This document shows, in pieces, positions 1 through 8,279 of a DNA stretch of 64,000 bases. The DNA is from Aquimarina latercula DSM 2041. GTDB taxonomy: Bacteria; Bacteroidota; Bacteroidia; Flavobacteriales; Flavobacteriaceae. How positions within the stretch are numbered: the first letter of the stretch is position 1; each line of letters starts with the position of its first letter. The notes beneath the pieces are model-generated. The model was not told where the DNA came from and did no database searches. It was given only the letters and a program-made list of their open reading frames with translations. The stretch is taken from the NCBI RefSeq assembly GCF_000430645.1, contig NZ_AUMK01000004.1, forward strand, positions 248,001 through 312,000, read 5' to 3'. Both the position numbers and the translations under genes were made by a program.

Positions 1-166
1 TAACTCCTAATTTTGAAGCTAACTTCGTTGCTGATTTACCACCACCATGAATTAATATTTTGGGCTCTTCAATTTTTGAAAAATCTTCCAAAAATGAATC
101 CAAAACATGTTTGTCTTCGATAATATTACCACCAATCTTAGCTACTAACAATTTTTGTTTTTTCAT
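1..166 (-). CDS. argB: Acetylglutamate (acylglutamate) kinase, N-terminal part
   Basis: Partial gene running off the left edge; only the first 55 codons are present. The start ATG at 166-164 overlaps the argF' stop as ATGA, so translation is coupled. The visible N-terminus has the amino-acid-kinase pattern: a beta strand LLVAKIGGNII with the phosphate-binding GG, then ILIHGGGKSAT with the substrate-binding GGG. ArgB phosphorylates N-acyl-glutamate, the second arginine step. In this lineage the acyl group may be succinyl rather than acetyl. It is the last visible gene of the operon. Confidence 0.9.
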   Translation of the reverse strand, partial: MKKQKLLVAKIGGNIIEDKHVLDSFLEDFSKIEEPKILIHGGGKSATKLASKLGV

Positions 167-1113
167 CCCTTAGTTTTTTCTAGAATTTTCTTTAAAACCA
201 ATTGAGCAGCATATGTTCTATTATTTGCCTGTTCTATCACAATGGAATTATCACTATCAATTACCGCATCATCTACAACTACATTTCTTCTTACTGGTAA
301 GCAATGCATGAACTTAGCATTATTAGTTAATTTCATTTTTTCTTCAGTAATTTTCCAGTTTTGATCCTGAGATGTTTTTCCATACTCGGCATATGAGCTC
401 CAGTTTTTTACATACACAAAATCTGCATCTTTCAATGCATTTTCTTGATTGTAATCAATGGGCACCTCATTAGTAATATGACTGGCTAACTCAAATCCCA
501 CAGGGTGGGTAATTACAAAATCTGCTTCCATTTGCTGCACCATTTCTACAAAAGAATTTGCAACTGCCTGCGGTAAGGCTTTCGGATGCGGTGCCCATGA
601 TAATACAATCTTTGGTTTATGTATTGGTTTATTTTCCGTGATCGTTATTGCATCAGTTAATGCTTGTAGAGGATGACCAGTTGCACTTTCCATATTAACT
701 ACAGGAATAGTTGCATGTACCATAAAATTTTTTAGTACATTTTCTTTATAATCATCTTCTCTATTTTCTAGTTTAGCAAATGCTCTAATTGCTAATACAT
801 CACAATATTGAGAGACTACTTGGGCTGCTTCTTTTACGTGTTCAGAATTACCTTGATCCATTACTGTACCATCACCATATTCCAGAGACCAACCTTCTCC
901 CGTAAAATTCATTACAATTACATTCATCCCCAAGTTTAAAGCAGCTTTTTGAGTACTTAAACGCGTACGTAAACTAGGATTAAAAAACAACAAACCTATT
1001 GTTTTATCAGCTCCTAAAACCTTATTAGATAAAGGGTTTTGTTTTAATTCAATCGCTTCATTCACCCAAGTATCAAGTGAATCAACATCTTTTATTGAAA
1101 AGTAATTATTCAT
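163..1113 (-). CDS. argF': N-succinylornithine (N-acylornithine) carbamoyltransferase
   Basis: 316 residues, the usual length of the Bacteroidetes ArgF' family, which carbamoylates N-acylornithine rather than ornithine. Visible motifs are the carbamoyl-phosphate loop SLRTR (47-51), HPLQ (147-150) and HCLPVRRN (270-277). The acyl-selectivity position after VMD is Ser90. The acetyl-specific Xanthomonas enzyme has Glu there and the succinyl-specific Bacteroides enzyme has Pro; mutational work showed that small residues favour succinylornithine. A succinyl route is therefore likely but not proven. The start ATG lies 7 bases inside the end of proB and the stop overlaps the argB start. Confidence 0.92.
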   Translation of the reverse strand: MNNYFSIKDVDSLDTWVNEAIELKQNPLSNKVLGADKTIGLLFFNPSLRTRLSTQKAALNLGMNVIVMNFTGEGWSLEYGDGTVMDQGNSEHVKEAAQVVSQYCDVLAIRAFAKLENREDDYKENVLKNFMVHATIPVVNMESATGHPLQALTDAITITENKPIHKPKIVLSWAPHPKALPQAVANSFVEMVQQMEADFVITHPVGFELASHITNEVPIDYNQENALKDADFVYVKNWSSYAEYGKTSQDQNWKITEEKMKLTNNAKFMHCLPVRRNVVVDDAVIDSDNSIVIEQANNRTYAAQLVLKKILEKTKG

Positions 1114-1900
1114 TATACACTGCTTTAACTATTTTGGTAAAAGGAACTTTCTTATCTATCGCATCTACCATAAAATTATCTTCTAACCCATTTACAATCC
1201 AAGTTTCTATGGCTTCATTTTGGGTAATACTCGCTGCCTGCACTTTGGATTGCATTCCTCCAGTTCCGTGTGTAGAGATAGAGGAAACAATTTCATCCGC
1301 TAATTCTTTCATATCATACACCTCATCTATTGTTTTAAAGGTTTCATTCTCTATTGATTCTTTAGTACAAATACCATTGGTATTTGTAGCTATCACTAAT
1401 AAATCTACTTCTAATAAACAAGCTGTCAATGCTGCCAATTTATCATTGTCTCCAAATTTAATTTCATCAGTAGCTACAGTATCATTTTCATTAATGATAG
1501 GTATGTAATTATTAGCCACTAATACATTTATTGTATTTACTATATTTCTCTTAGATTGTTCTCTTTCAAAATCGGAGTAAGACAATAAACATTGGGATGT
1601 TAGTAATCCAAGATCTCTAAAACTTTCTTGAAAAATCCTCATTAAATGAGGCTGTCCAATAGATGCCAATGCTTGTTTTACATTAATTTCTTTCCCATTA
1701 CTTTCTAAATTCACAAATTGTTTAGCCACAGCAATAGCACCAGAACTAACAATTACAAATTCATATGCATCTTGTAAAGCAACAATCTGTTTACCTATAT
1801 CTTCTATCTTACCTCTAGATATATGATCTGTTCCTTTGGTTAAAACATTAGACCCTATCTTTAGTACGATACGCTTTTTATCTGATCTGTCCATCACCAT
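1106..1900 (-). CDS. proB: Glutamate 5-kinase, short form without PUA domain
   Basis: First enzyme of proline synthesis; it makes gamma-glutamyl phosphate for ProA. 264 residues cover only the amino-acid-kinase domain: KIGSNVLTKG near the N-terminus, the glutamate/feedback region IINENDTVATDEIKFGDND and GTGGMQSKVQAA for ATP binding. The C-terminal PUA domain of the E. coli enzyme (about 367 aa) is absent, as in many Bacteroidetes and plant-type forms. The start overlaps the end of proA by 23 bases; a second Met two codons downstream is an alternative start. Confidence 0.93.
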   Translation of the reverse strand: MVMDRSDKKRIVLKIGSNVLTKGTDHISRGKIEDIGKQIVALQDAYEFVIVSSGAIAVAKQFVNLESNGKEINVKQALASIGQPHLMRIFQESFRDLGLLTSQCLLSYSDFEREQSKRNIVNTINVLVANNYIPIINENDTVATDEIKFGDNDKLAALTACLLEVDLLVIATNTNGICTKESIENETFKTIDEVYDMKELADEIVSSISTHGTGGMQSKVQAASITQNEAIETWIVNGLEDNFMVDAIDKKVPFTKIVKAVYNE

Positions 1901-3080
1901 GTATATACCATTTATTAGTAACCAAATGCTGTAATCCTATTGGACCTCTTTGATGCAATTTATCTGTACTTATTGCTAATTCTCCTCCTAAACCTAATTG
2001 AAAACCATCGGTAAATCTTGTAGAAGCATTATGATATACTGCGGCGCAATCTACGTTGGTCATAAAAGTCTCAGCTTCTATCTGATTTCTTGTAATAATT
2101 GCTGCAGAATGTCCCCCGCTATATTCATTTATTGTAGAAATTGCTTCTTGCGCATTCTCTGTTTCTCCAATAACTATCTTATAATCCAAAAATTCTTCTT
2201 GCCAAATACTGTTATCAGATATAGGTAAAACTTCTTCATATTTGGATAAAGAAGTATCCCCTAATATTTCTACATTGAAGTTTTTAAGAGTTGTAATAAG
2301 GTTTTTCACGAAATCTTCCTTATTAGGAAGATTCTTATCAATTAGAACTTTATCCACTGCATTACATGCTGAAATTTTATCAGTTTTTCCATTAATAATA
2401 TTATCCAAAGCCAATGCCTTATCCGCTTCATTATGGACATAGACAAAGTTATTACCTCTTCCACTAACAATTACAGGGCAAGTAGCGTGTTCCTTTACAA
2501 ATGCAATCAATCTTTCTCCTCCTCTAGGGACAATTAAATCCACATTTTGCGTTGGTTTTTCCAGAAAAGATTGTGTCTCTAGTCTATTATAATTTAAGTA
2601 TGTAATCCAATCTAAAGAGATAGTCTCTTCCTTTAGTGCTTGATGCCAAAGTTTTGCTATTGCAAGATTAGAGTGTAAGGATTCTTTTCCTCCTTTTAGT
2701 AAAATTTTATTTCCTGATTTAAATGCAATTCCAGCTGCTTCAACTGTTACATCTGGTCTTGATTCATAAATAATCAATACTGTCCCAAAAGGTGCTGTTT
2801 TATTGTACACTTGCATACCATTATCATGAGTAAATCGGAATCGCTCTACCCCAATTGGATCTTCTTGATATGCCAATTGCTTGAGAGCAGCAATCATCAC
2901 TTCAATTTTATGGTCATCCACTTTTAAACGGTCACCCATTGCAAGATCACTCCCTTGATAAGATTTAAGATCTTTAAGATTTTCATTTAGTATTTCATCC
3001 CGGTTTTGATCCACTAAAATTGCCATCTTTTTCAATACTGAATTTCTTTGTGATATATCTAACACTATGCTCATAATCAT
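1878..3080 (-). CDS. proA: Gamma-glutamyl phosphate reductase
   Basis: NADPH-dependent reductase of the aldehyde dehydrogenase superfamily making glutamate-5-semialdehyde. The 400 residues match the family length. The catalytic Cys239 lies in KISACNAVDK; VPRGGERLI and the C-terminal TDGFQLGLGGELAIST are typical. ATG at 3080 overlaps the argD stop by 4 bases (ATGA), and the 3' end runs into proB. Met3 is an equally possible start. Its product can also feed arginine metabolism, which may explain the mixed operon. Confidence 0.95.
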   Translation of the reverse strand: MIMSIVLDISQRNSVLKKMAILVDQNRDEILNENLKDLKSYQGSDLAMGDRLKVDDHKIEVMIAALKQLAYQEDPIGVERFRFTHDNGMQVYNKTAPFGTVLIIYESRPDVTVEAAGIAFKSGNKILLKGGKESLHSNLAIAKLWHQALKEETISLDWITYLNYNRLETQSFLEKPTQNVDLIVPRGGERLIAFVKEHATCPVIVSGRGNNFVYVHNEADKALALDNIINGKTDKISACNAVDKVLIDKNLPNKEDFVKNLITTLKNFNVEILGDTSLSKYEEVLPISDNSIWQEEFLDYKIVIGETENAQEAISTINEYSGGHSAAIITRNQIEAETFMTNVDCAAVYHNASTRFTDGFQLGLGGELAISTDKLHQRGPIGLQHLVTNKWYIHGDGQIR

Positions 3081-4216
3081 ATCTTTTGTAACACCAAAAT
3101 ATCTTGTAACGCTTTAATGAATTGGTCTATTTCAGATTTTCCAATTGTTAGTGGCGGGAGTATTCTTAACAACTTCTTATTCATCGCTCCACCAGTAAAA
3201 ATATGCTGATCATAGATCAGTTTTTTTCTAAGGTCTCCTACTTCAAACTCAAATTCTAAACCTAACATTAGCCCTCTACCTTTTACTTTTTTGACTCCAG
3301 GAAGACGAAGTGCTTGAGAAACAAAATAATCACCAGTTAGTCTAGCATTATCTATTAAGTTTTCTGTCTCTAATATTTCTAAAACCGAAGATGCTGCTAT
3401 ACAAGCAAGATGATTTCCGCCAAAAGTTGTACCCAACAACCCATAACTAGGTTTTATATGTGGTGCTATCATAATTCCACCTATAGGAAAACCATTTCCC
3501 ATACCTTTAGCAATTGAGATAATATCTGGAGTAATTCCATGATGCTGATGTCCAAAGAATTTACCTGTCCTTCCGAATCCAGCTTGTACTTCATCTAGAA
3601 TAAGAACTACGTTGTTTTCTTTACACAACTCTTCTAATCCCTTAAAGAATTCAGTAGTTCCTTCATCTAAACCTCCAACTCCTTGTATAGGTTCTATAAT
3701 TACGGCACATACATCTCCTTTTTTTAATTCAGTTTTTACAACTTCTAAATTATTTAATGGTAAAAAAGTAACTTTTTGTTGTTGATTTAAAGGAGCATTG
3801 ATCTTTTCATTATCTGTCGCAGCAACTGCTGCAGAAGTCCTACCGTGAAAACCATTCTGAAAAGAAACAACTCTCGATTTCCCTGTGTAAAAAGAAGCCA
3901 ATTTTAATGCGTTTTCATTTGCTTCAGCTCCAGAATTACATAAAAACAACTGGTACTCTTTGTATCCAGATAATTGGCCTAGTTTATTTGCCAATTCTGA
4001 TTGCAAACTATTATGAACAGCATTCGAATAAAACCCGATTTTTTCTATCTGTTCTTTTAATCTTTTAACATAATGTGGATGCCCGTGACCTACTGAAATT
4101 ACTGCATGTCCTCCGTATAAATCCAAATATTCTACACCATTTTTATCAATAACAATACTGTCATGCGCACTAACAGGTTCGACATCATAAAGTGGGTATA
4201 CATCAAATAGTTTCAT
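3077..4216 (-). CDS. argD: Acetylornithine/succinylornithine aminotransferase
   Basis: Class III PLP-dependent aminotransferase, 379 residues. It converts N-acylglutamate semialdehyde to N-acylornithine with glutamate as donor. Visible features are SGAEANENALKLA (95-107), the PLP-phosphate/arginine region QNGFHGRTSAA, the Asp of LDEVQ (207-211) that contacts the PLP ring nitrogen, and the Schiff-base Lys237 in SIAKGMGNG. It follows proC by 6 bases and overlaps proA. Acyl specificity cannot be read from the sequence. Confidence 0.93.
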   Translation of the reverse strand: MKLFDVYPLYDVEPVSAHDSIVIDKNGVEYLDLYGGHAVISVGHGHPHYVKRLKEQIEKIGFYSNAVHNSLQSELANKLGQLSGYKEYQLFLCNSGAEANENALKLASFYTGKSRVVSFQNGFHGRTSAAVAATDNEKINAPLNQQQKVTFLPLNNLEVVKTELKKGDVCAVIIEPIQGVGGLDEGTTEFFKGLEELCKENNVVLILDEVQAGFGRTGKFFGHQHHGITPDIISIAKGMGNGFPIGGIMIAPHIKPSYGLLGTTFGGNHLACIAASSVLEILETENLIDNARLTGDYFVSQALRLPGVKKVKGRGLMLGLEFEFEVGDLRKKLIYDQHIFTGGAMNKKLLRILPPLTIGKSEIDQFIKALQDILVLQKI

Positions 4217-4222
4217 AGCACT

Positions 4223-5017
4223 TTATTTTATAGTATTAATTTTCTCATAAGAAGCCATTACCCCTTTTATAACGGATGAGCTCAATCCCTGATGCTCCAT
4301 TTCATTTAACCCTTCTATTGTACATCCTTGTGGCGTAGTCACTTTATCAATTTCTCGTTCTGGATGGGTACCATTTTCCGCCACCAGGGTTGCCGCCCCT
4401 ATGGCTGTTTGCACTGCTATTATCTGGGCTTCGTGTGGATGAAATCCCATCTGGATTCCTCCTTGTATCATTGCTCTAAGAAATCTTAAAAAGAAGGCGA
4501 TCCCACTAGCTCCAAGAACAGTCGCTGCTTGCATCAGTCTTTCTTCAATTACTAAGGTCTCTCCAATAGTGTTAAACATCTTTTCTACAACCAATAATTC
4601 TTCTTTAACATTATCATTAGCTGCAATACAAGTCATCGATAATTTTTTTGACGCTCCAGTGTTGGGCATTACCCGAACTACTTTATTACTAGGAACTACC
4701 TCATTAATTTCTTCAATAGAAGTACCTGTAACTGTTGAAATTAATATTTGATCATTACTTAATACATCTTTAATCTCTTGTAAAACAGCATTCAACTGTC
4801 GAGGTTGCACACATAAGATTACCCATTTAACATCTTTTATAGAAGTAATAATATCTTGCGATGTTGATACACTTAGCTTTTCTTCTACTTCTTTTAAATT
4901 ATATTTTGATTTATCTACTACGGTAATATTTTTCGCTTCAAATAAATCACTATTTGCCAATCCAGATATTATAGATTTACCTAGATTACCTCCTCCTATG
5001 ATCGTTATTTTATTCAT
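4223..5017 (-). CDS. proC: Pyrroline-5-carboxylate reductase
   Basis: Last proline enzyme, reducing P5C with NAD(P)H. The Rossmann motif GGGNLGKSI follows the first strand, and the family C-terminal signature with TPQGCTIEGLNEME is present. The preferred start is ATG at 5017, one base after the argC stop; this gives 264 residues and places the dinucleotide motif at the usual distance from the N-terminus. An in-frame ATG at 5029 would add four residues inside argC. Having proC between argC and argD allows co-expression of the two glutamate-derived pathways. Confidence 0.93.
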   Translation of the reverse strand: MNKITIIGGGNLGKSIISGLANSDLFEAKNITVVDKSKYNLKEVEEKLSVSTSQDIITSIKDVKWVILCVQPRQLNAVLQEIKDVLSNDQILISTVTGTSIEEINEVVPSNKVVRVMPNTGASKKLSMTCIAANDNVKEELLVVEKMFNTIGETLVIEERLMQAATVLGASGIAFFLRFLRAMIQGGIQMGFHPHEAQIIAVQTAIGAATLVAENGTHPEREIDKVTTPQGCTIEGLNEMEHQGLSSSVIKGVMASYEKINTIK

Positions 5018-5018
5018 C

Positions 5019-5996
5019 TTAAAACGCACTTGCTTTTAATTCTAAACCTATTTTTTCTTCTAATCCAAACATTAGATTCATATTATGAATTGCCTGTCCA
5101 GAAGCTCCTTTAATCAAATTATCAATCACAGAAGTAATTAATAACATCCCATCTTTTTTAGTAACATGAATAATACATTTATTTGTATTTACTACTTGCT
5201 TCAAATAAATTTCTTGATCTGATATAACTGTAAATTTTGCATCCTTATAAAAAGAATTGTAAAGTTCTTTAGCCTCTTCTTCGGATCCGTCATATCTAGT
5301 ATACATTGTAGCATAAATCCCTTTACTGAAATTACCTCTGTTGGGAATAAAGAGAATTGGAGATTCAAAACTAGTTTGCAATTGTTTTATACTCTGATGA
5401 ATCTCATCCAAATGTTGATGTGTAAAAACCTTATAACTAGAAAAATTATTATCTCTCCAACTAAAATGTGTAGTACCACCAGGCATTACTCCAGCTCCCG
5501 TACTCCCAGTAGTAGCATTTACGTGAACGGTATCTATTAATTTACCCGAAAATGCAAGTGGTAATAAACCTAATTGAATGGCTGTTGCGAAACATCCTGG
5601 GTTTGCTATGTACTGCGCAGACGTGATTTTGTCCTTTTGTAATTCTGGCAAACCATATACGAAATCTTTATTTTGAAATTTATGATCCCCCTCTAACCTA
5701 AAATCATTTCCTAAATCAATGATTTTGGTGGTCTCAGAAAATGTATTTGTTTCTAAAAAAGCTCTAGATCTTCCATGCCCAAGGCACAAAAACAAAACGT
5801 CTACATTTAGATTGATTGTATCTGTAAATGAAAGAGTGATATCTCCTAATAAATCAACATGCTGTTTACTAACAGGTACACCTGCATTAGTCGTGCTAAA
5901 CACAAAATCTAAATCAACTTCTGGATGGTGAACCAACAATCTTAATAATTCACCAGCTGTATATCCAGACCCTCCTATAATTCCTACTTTTATCAT
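5019..5996 (-). CDS. argC: N-acetyl-gamma-glutamyl-phosphate reductase
   Basis: NADPH-dependent reduction of N-acyl-glutamyl phosphate to the semialdehyde. 325 residues. GGSGYTAGELLRLL (8-21) is the dinucleotide-binding turn, the catalytic Cys135 is in NPGCFAT, and HQHLDEI carries the conserved His region. The ATG overlaps the argG stop by 4 bases. Nothing suggests loss of function. Confidence 0.95.
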   Translation of the reverse strand: MIKVGIIGGSGYTAGELLRLLVHHPEVDLDFVFSTTNAGVPVSKQHVDLLGDITLSFTDTINLNVDVLFLCLGHGRSRAFLETNTFSETTKIIDLGNDFRLEGDHKFQNKDFVYGLPELQKDKITSAQYIANPGCFATAIQLGLLPLAFSGKLIDTVHVNATTGSTGAGVMPGGTTHFSWRDNNFSSYKVFTHQHLDEIHQSIKQLQTSFESPILFIPNRGNFSKGIYATMYTRYDGSEEEAKELYNSFYKDAKFTVISDQEIYLKQVVNTNKCIIHVTKKDGMLLITSVIDNLIKGASGQAIHNMNLMFGLEEKIGLELKASAF

Positions 5997-7183
5997 GACT
6001 CACTAGGATTTACATTGTGATATATCTTATTGGCATTCCCATAGATTTTTATAAAACCTTTAGCATCATCAGAAGTCCAAGAATTATTCATCTCACCATA
6101 CTGACCAAAATCCGATTTCATCATATCAAACTCTGACTCGATTCCTTCTAAAGTAAAATGATATGGTTTTAATTTTACGATTACGTCACCTGTAACTGAT
6201 TTCTGAGAATCATCGAGAAATACTTCAATATTTCGCATTACAGGATCCAAATAATTACCTTCATGCAATAACATACCATACCAATTAGCTAATTGTTCTT
6301 TCCAATATTGTTGCCACTTTGTCAACACATGCTTTTCAAGTAAATGATGGGCTTTGATTATTACCAAAGGTGCTGCTGCTTCAAAACCAACTCTTCCCTT
6401 TATACCTATAATAGTATCTCCTACATGAATATCTCTACCTATAGCAAAGGCGCTTGCTAATTCTTCTAACTTCTGAATGTTTTTAACTGGTTCATCTTTG
6501 ATTCCATCTAAACCAATTAATTCTCCTTTTTCAAAATTTAACGTGATCGTTTCTTCTGTTTCTTTTTTCAGTTGACTTGGATATGCATCCTCTGGCAAAG
6601 CATTTTTAGATGTAAGTGTCTCTTTACCTCCTACACTCGTTCCCCAAATACCCTTATTTATAGAATATTGCGCCTTTTCCCAACTATAGTGTACCTGATG
6701 TTTTTTAAGAAACTCTACTTCTTCTTGTCTAGAAAGTTTTAAATCTCTTATAGGAGTAATAATTTCAATTTCTGGAGCCAATGTCTGAAAAATCACATCA
6801 AATCTAATCTGATCATTTCCTGCACCCGTACTTCCGTGCGCGATATATTTTGCTCCAACTTTTTTTGCGTAATTAATTACTTCAATTGCCTGAAAAATTC
6901 TTTCAGCGCTTACAGACAAAGGATATGTATTATTTTTTAATACATTACCAAAGATTAGATATTTAATAGCTTTCTGATAAAACTCGTTTAATATTGTTTT
7001 ATTTACATGAGAACTACTTCCTAACTCATACGCTCTTTTTTCGGTTTGTATGAGCTCTTCATCAGAAAATCCGCCTGTGTTTACTAATATCGTATGAACT
7101 TCTAATTTTTTTTCATGAATTAAATATTTTACACAATACGAGGTATCCAAACCTCCACTATATGCTACTACTACTTTTTCCAT
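5993..7183 (-). CDS. argG: Argininosuccinate synthase
   Basis: ATP-dependent condensation of citrulline and aspartate. 396 residues with the PP-loop SGGLDTS (9-15) for ATP, GSTGAGNDQIRF for citrulline/aspartate binding and GRVGFEAAAP near the C-terminus. It is the second structural gene, overlapping the upstream GNAT gene by 13 bases. argH and carA are not in the window; carB is 41 kb away. Confidence 0.95.
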   Translation of the reverse strand: MEKVVVAYSGGLDTSYCVKYLIHEKKLEVHTILVNTGGFSDEELIQTEKRAYELGSSSHVNKTILNEFYQKAIKYLIFGNVLKNNTYPLSVSAERIFQAIEVINYAKKVGAKYIAHGSTGAGNDQIRFDVIFQTLAPEIEIITPIRDLKLSRQEEVEFLKKHQVHYSWEKAQYSINKGIWGTSVGGKETLTSKNALPEDAYPSQLKKETEETITLNFEKGELIGLDGIKDEPVKNIQKLEELASAFAIGRDIHVGDTIIGIKGRVGFEAAAPLVIIKAHHLLEKHVLTKWQQYWKEQLANWYGMLLHEGNYLDPVMRNIEVFLDDSQKSVTGDVIVKLKPYHFTLEGIESEFDMMKSDFGQYGEMNNSWTSDDAKGFIKIYGNANKIYHNVNPSES

Positions 7184-7812
7184 AACAACAACTGTTTATT
7201 GCTTGCTAGCATTGTTTGTTTTATTTTCTTTAATCTTTTTAATACTTTTTTATCGTACCATTTTTCTTTTTTCTTCACTTCAGTAGAAGGGTCATATAAC
7301 ATACCAGTGCATAAACACATTTTATGATCTTTAGCTTTTAATATATCGTAATTTGTACAAGTCTTACATCCAGCCCAAAATTTAGGATCATTGGTTAATT
7401 CTGAAAATGTAACTGGTTTATATCCTAAATCTGAATTTATTTTCATCACGGCTAGTCCTGTAGTAATTCCAAAAACTTTAGAATCAGGATACTTTTTTAA
7501 AGAATAATTAAAAGTAAATTCTTTGATTCTTTTGGCTAATCCCTGATTTCTATAATCGGGATGTACAATAAGACCTGAATGCGCAACATATTTTTCATGA
7601 CCCCAAACCTCTATATAACAAAAGCCTGCAAACGTTCCATTACACAATGCTATAATTGCATTTCCATTTTCCATCTTTCCTTTAACATAATCAGGTGTTC
7701 GTTTAGCAATACCGGTACCTCTTACTTTAGCAGAATCCGATATTACATCACAAATCTCCTGAGCGTATTCAAGATGATCATTAGTGGCTATGATTATTTC
7801 TATCCGTTTCAT
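7171..7812 (-). CDS. GNAT acyltransferase, probable acylglutamate synthase (ArgA role)
   Basis: First structural gene of the arg/pro operon. The GNAT fold is clear: VAHSGLIVHPDYRNQGLAKR is the strand-4/motif-A region with the acyl-CoA pyrophosphate loop (R/Q-x-x-G-x-G/A type). The position suggests it makes N-acyl-glutamate, the committed arginine step, in place of a classical ArgA; this is inference from context. A C-terminal extension has a cysteine cluster (GCKTC, then MCLC) that could bind a metal. The start at 7812 (MKRIEII) is chosen because the 13 codons upstream, from 7851, do not look like protein. Confidence 0.72.
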   Translation of the reverse strand: MKRIEIIIATNDHLEYAQEICDVISDSAKVRGTGIAKRTPDYVKGKMENGNAIIALCNGTFAGFCYIEVWGHEKYVAHSGLIVHPDYRNQGLAKRIKEFTFNYSLKKYPDSKVFGITTGLAVMKINSDLGYKPVTFSELTNDPKFWAGCKTCTNYDILKAKDHKMCLCTGMLYDPSTEVKKKEKWYDKKVLKRLKKIKQTMLASNKQLLLWKK

Positions 7813-7877
7813 CCGTTTGTTTCTATAACTCTTTCTTAATGCCAGATGCAATTATGAACAACTTTTCTATTGATAAA

Positions 7878-7898
7878 AATTCATTTTGTACATGAATT
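7878..7898. promoter_or_regulatory. Perfect inverted repeat in the arg/pro leader
   Basis: AATTCAT and ATGAATT arms (7 bp, perfect) flank a 7-bp spacer, 66 bases upstream of the first structural gene. It could be an operator. The arm orientation (ATTCAT..ATGAAT) is opposite to the E. coli ARG box (TGAAT..ATTCA), so ArgR binding is not assumed. Confidence 0.3.
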
Positions 7899-8049
7899 AT
7901 AAATATCAAAAAAGTGTCAATACTTAAAATTTAAAAGATATGATTCCTGAGAAGATGCGAATGTAGTTTATGTCAAAAACCAATTATAAAAGAATATTCT
8001 TTTAAAAGGAATTAATAACTAAATCGAAAAAAGGAATGTTTTTCTAAGG

Positions 8050-8070
8050 GAAGTAGGACGCACCTACTTC
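8050..8070 (-). promoter_or_regulatory. Stem-loop just after the arginine leader ORF
   Basis: GAAGTAGG / CCTACTTC, a perfect 8-bp stem with a 5-nt loop, starts 9 nt after the leader-peptide stop codon on the transcribed strand. No U-run follows directly (a run of six T comes about 16 nt later). It may be an attenuator element or a pause hairpin rather than a plain terminator. Confidence 0.45.
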
Positions 8071-8079
8071 ATAATAATT

Positions 8080-8190
8080 TTAAACCCCCAAGGGGCGACG
8101 AAAACGGCGTATAGATGATATATTAATATCAACTGATTTGTTCAAGGATTGAACTTTAACTTCTCTAATAATAAATGTTGGCGTTTTCAT
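8080..8190 (-). CDS. Putative arginine leader peptide (36 aa) of the arg/pro operon
   Basis: A short ORF with ATG at 8190 and TAA at 8082-8080, about 270 bases ahead of the first structural gene. The peptide ends in SSIRRFRRPLGV. The four clustered Arg codons are CGC CGT ... CGT CGC, whereas neighbouring genes mainly use AGA. A tail rich in the pathway's end product is the hallmark of ribosome-mediated attenuation (his, trp and leu leaders). The Arg-codon segment can pair with the 5' leader: GGGGCGACG at 8092-8100 (plus strand) complements GCCCC at 8218-8222 and CGTC at 8207-8210, and GAAAACG at 8100-8106 complements 8182-8188. The function is inference. Confidence 0.55.
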   Translation of the reverse strand: MKTPTFIIREVKVQSLNKSVDINISSIRRFRRPLGV

Positions 8191-8251
8191 AATAGTAACT
8201 CTAAATCGTCGGCCGTAGCCCCTTTCGTTAACTAGATGGTACAATATTACG

Positions 8252-8259
8252 CAAAAATA
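8252..8259 (-). promoter_or_regulatory. Candidate -7 element for the arg/pro operon
   Basis: TATTTTTG on the minus strand fits the Bacteroidetes -7 consensus TAnnTTTG. It would place transcription start near 8245, so the transcript contains the G-rich segment that can pair with the leader Arg codons. No good -33 TTTG is seen at 19-21 bases. Confidence 0.35.
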
Positions 8260-8279
8260 ATTTCTAGTTTAAAATAAAA

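Noticed and set aside
7890-7920. TTGACA and TATAAT on the minus strand as a sigma-70-like promoter of the arg/pro operon
   Set aside because: The spacing is only 13 bases and Bacteroidetes do not use this consensus; treated as chance.
7988-8003. AAAAGAATATTCTTTT palindrome in the arg/pro leader as a terminator
   Set aside because: The A/T-only stem is weak and lacks a clear U-run; left as a low-value AT palindrome.
8041-8230. A known riboswitch class upstream of the arg/pro operon
   Set aside because: I recognise no conserved core of any known class; the Arg-rich ORF explains the structure better.
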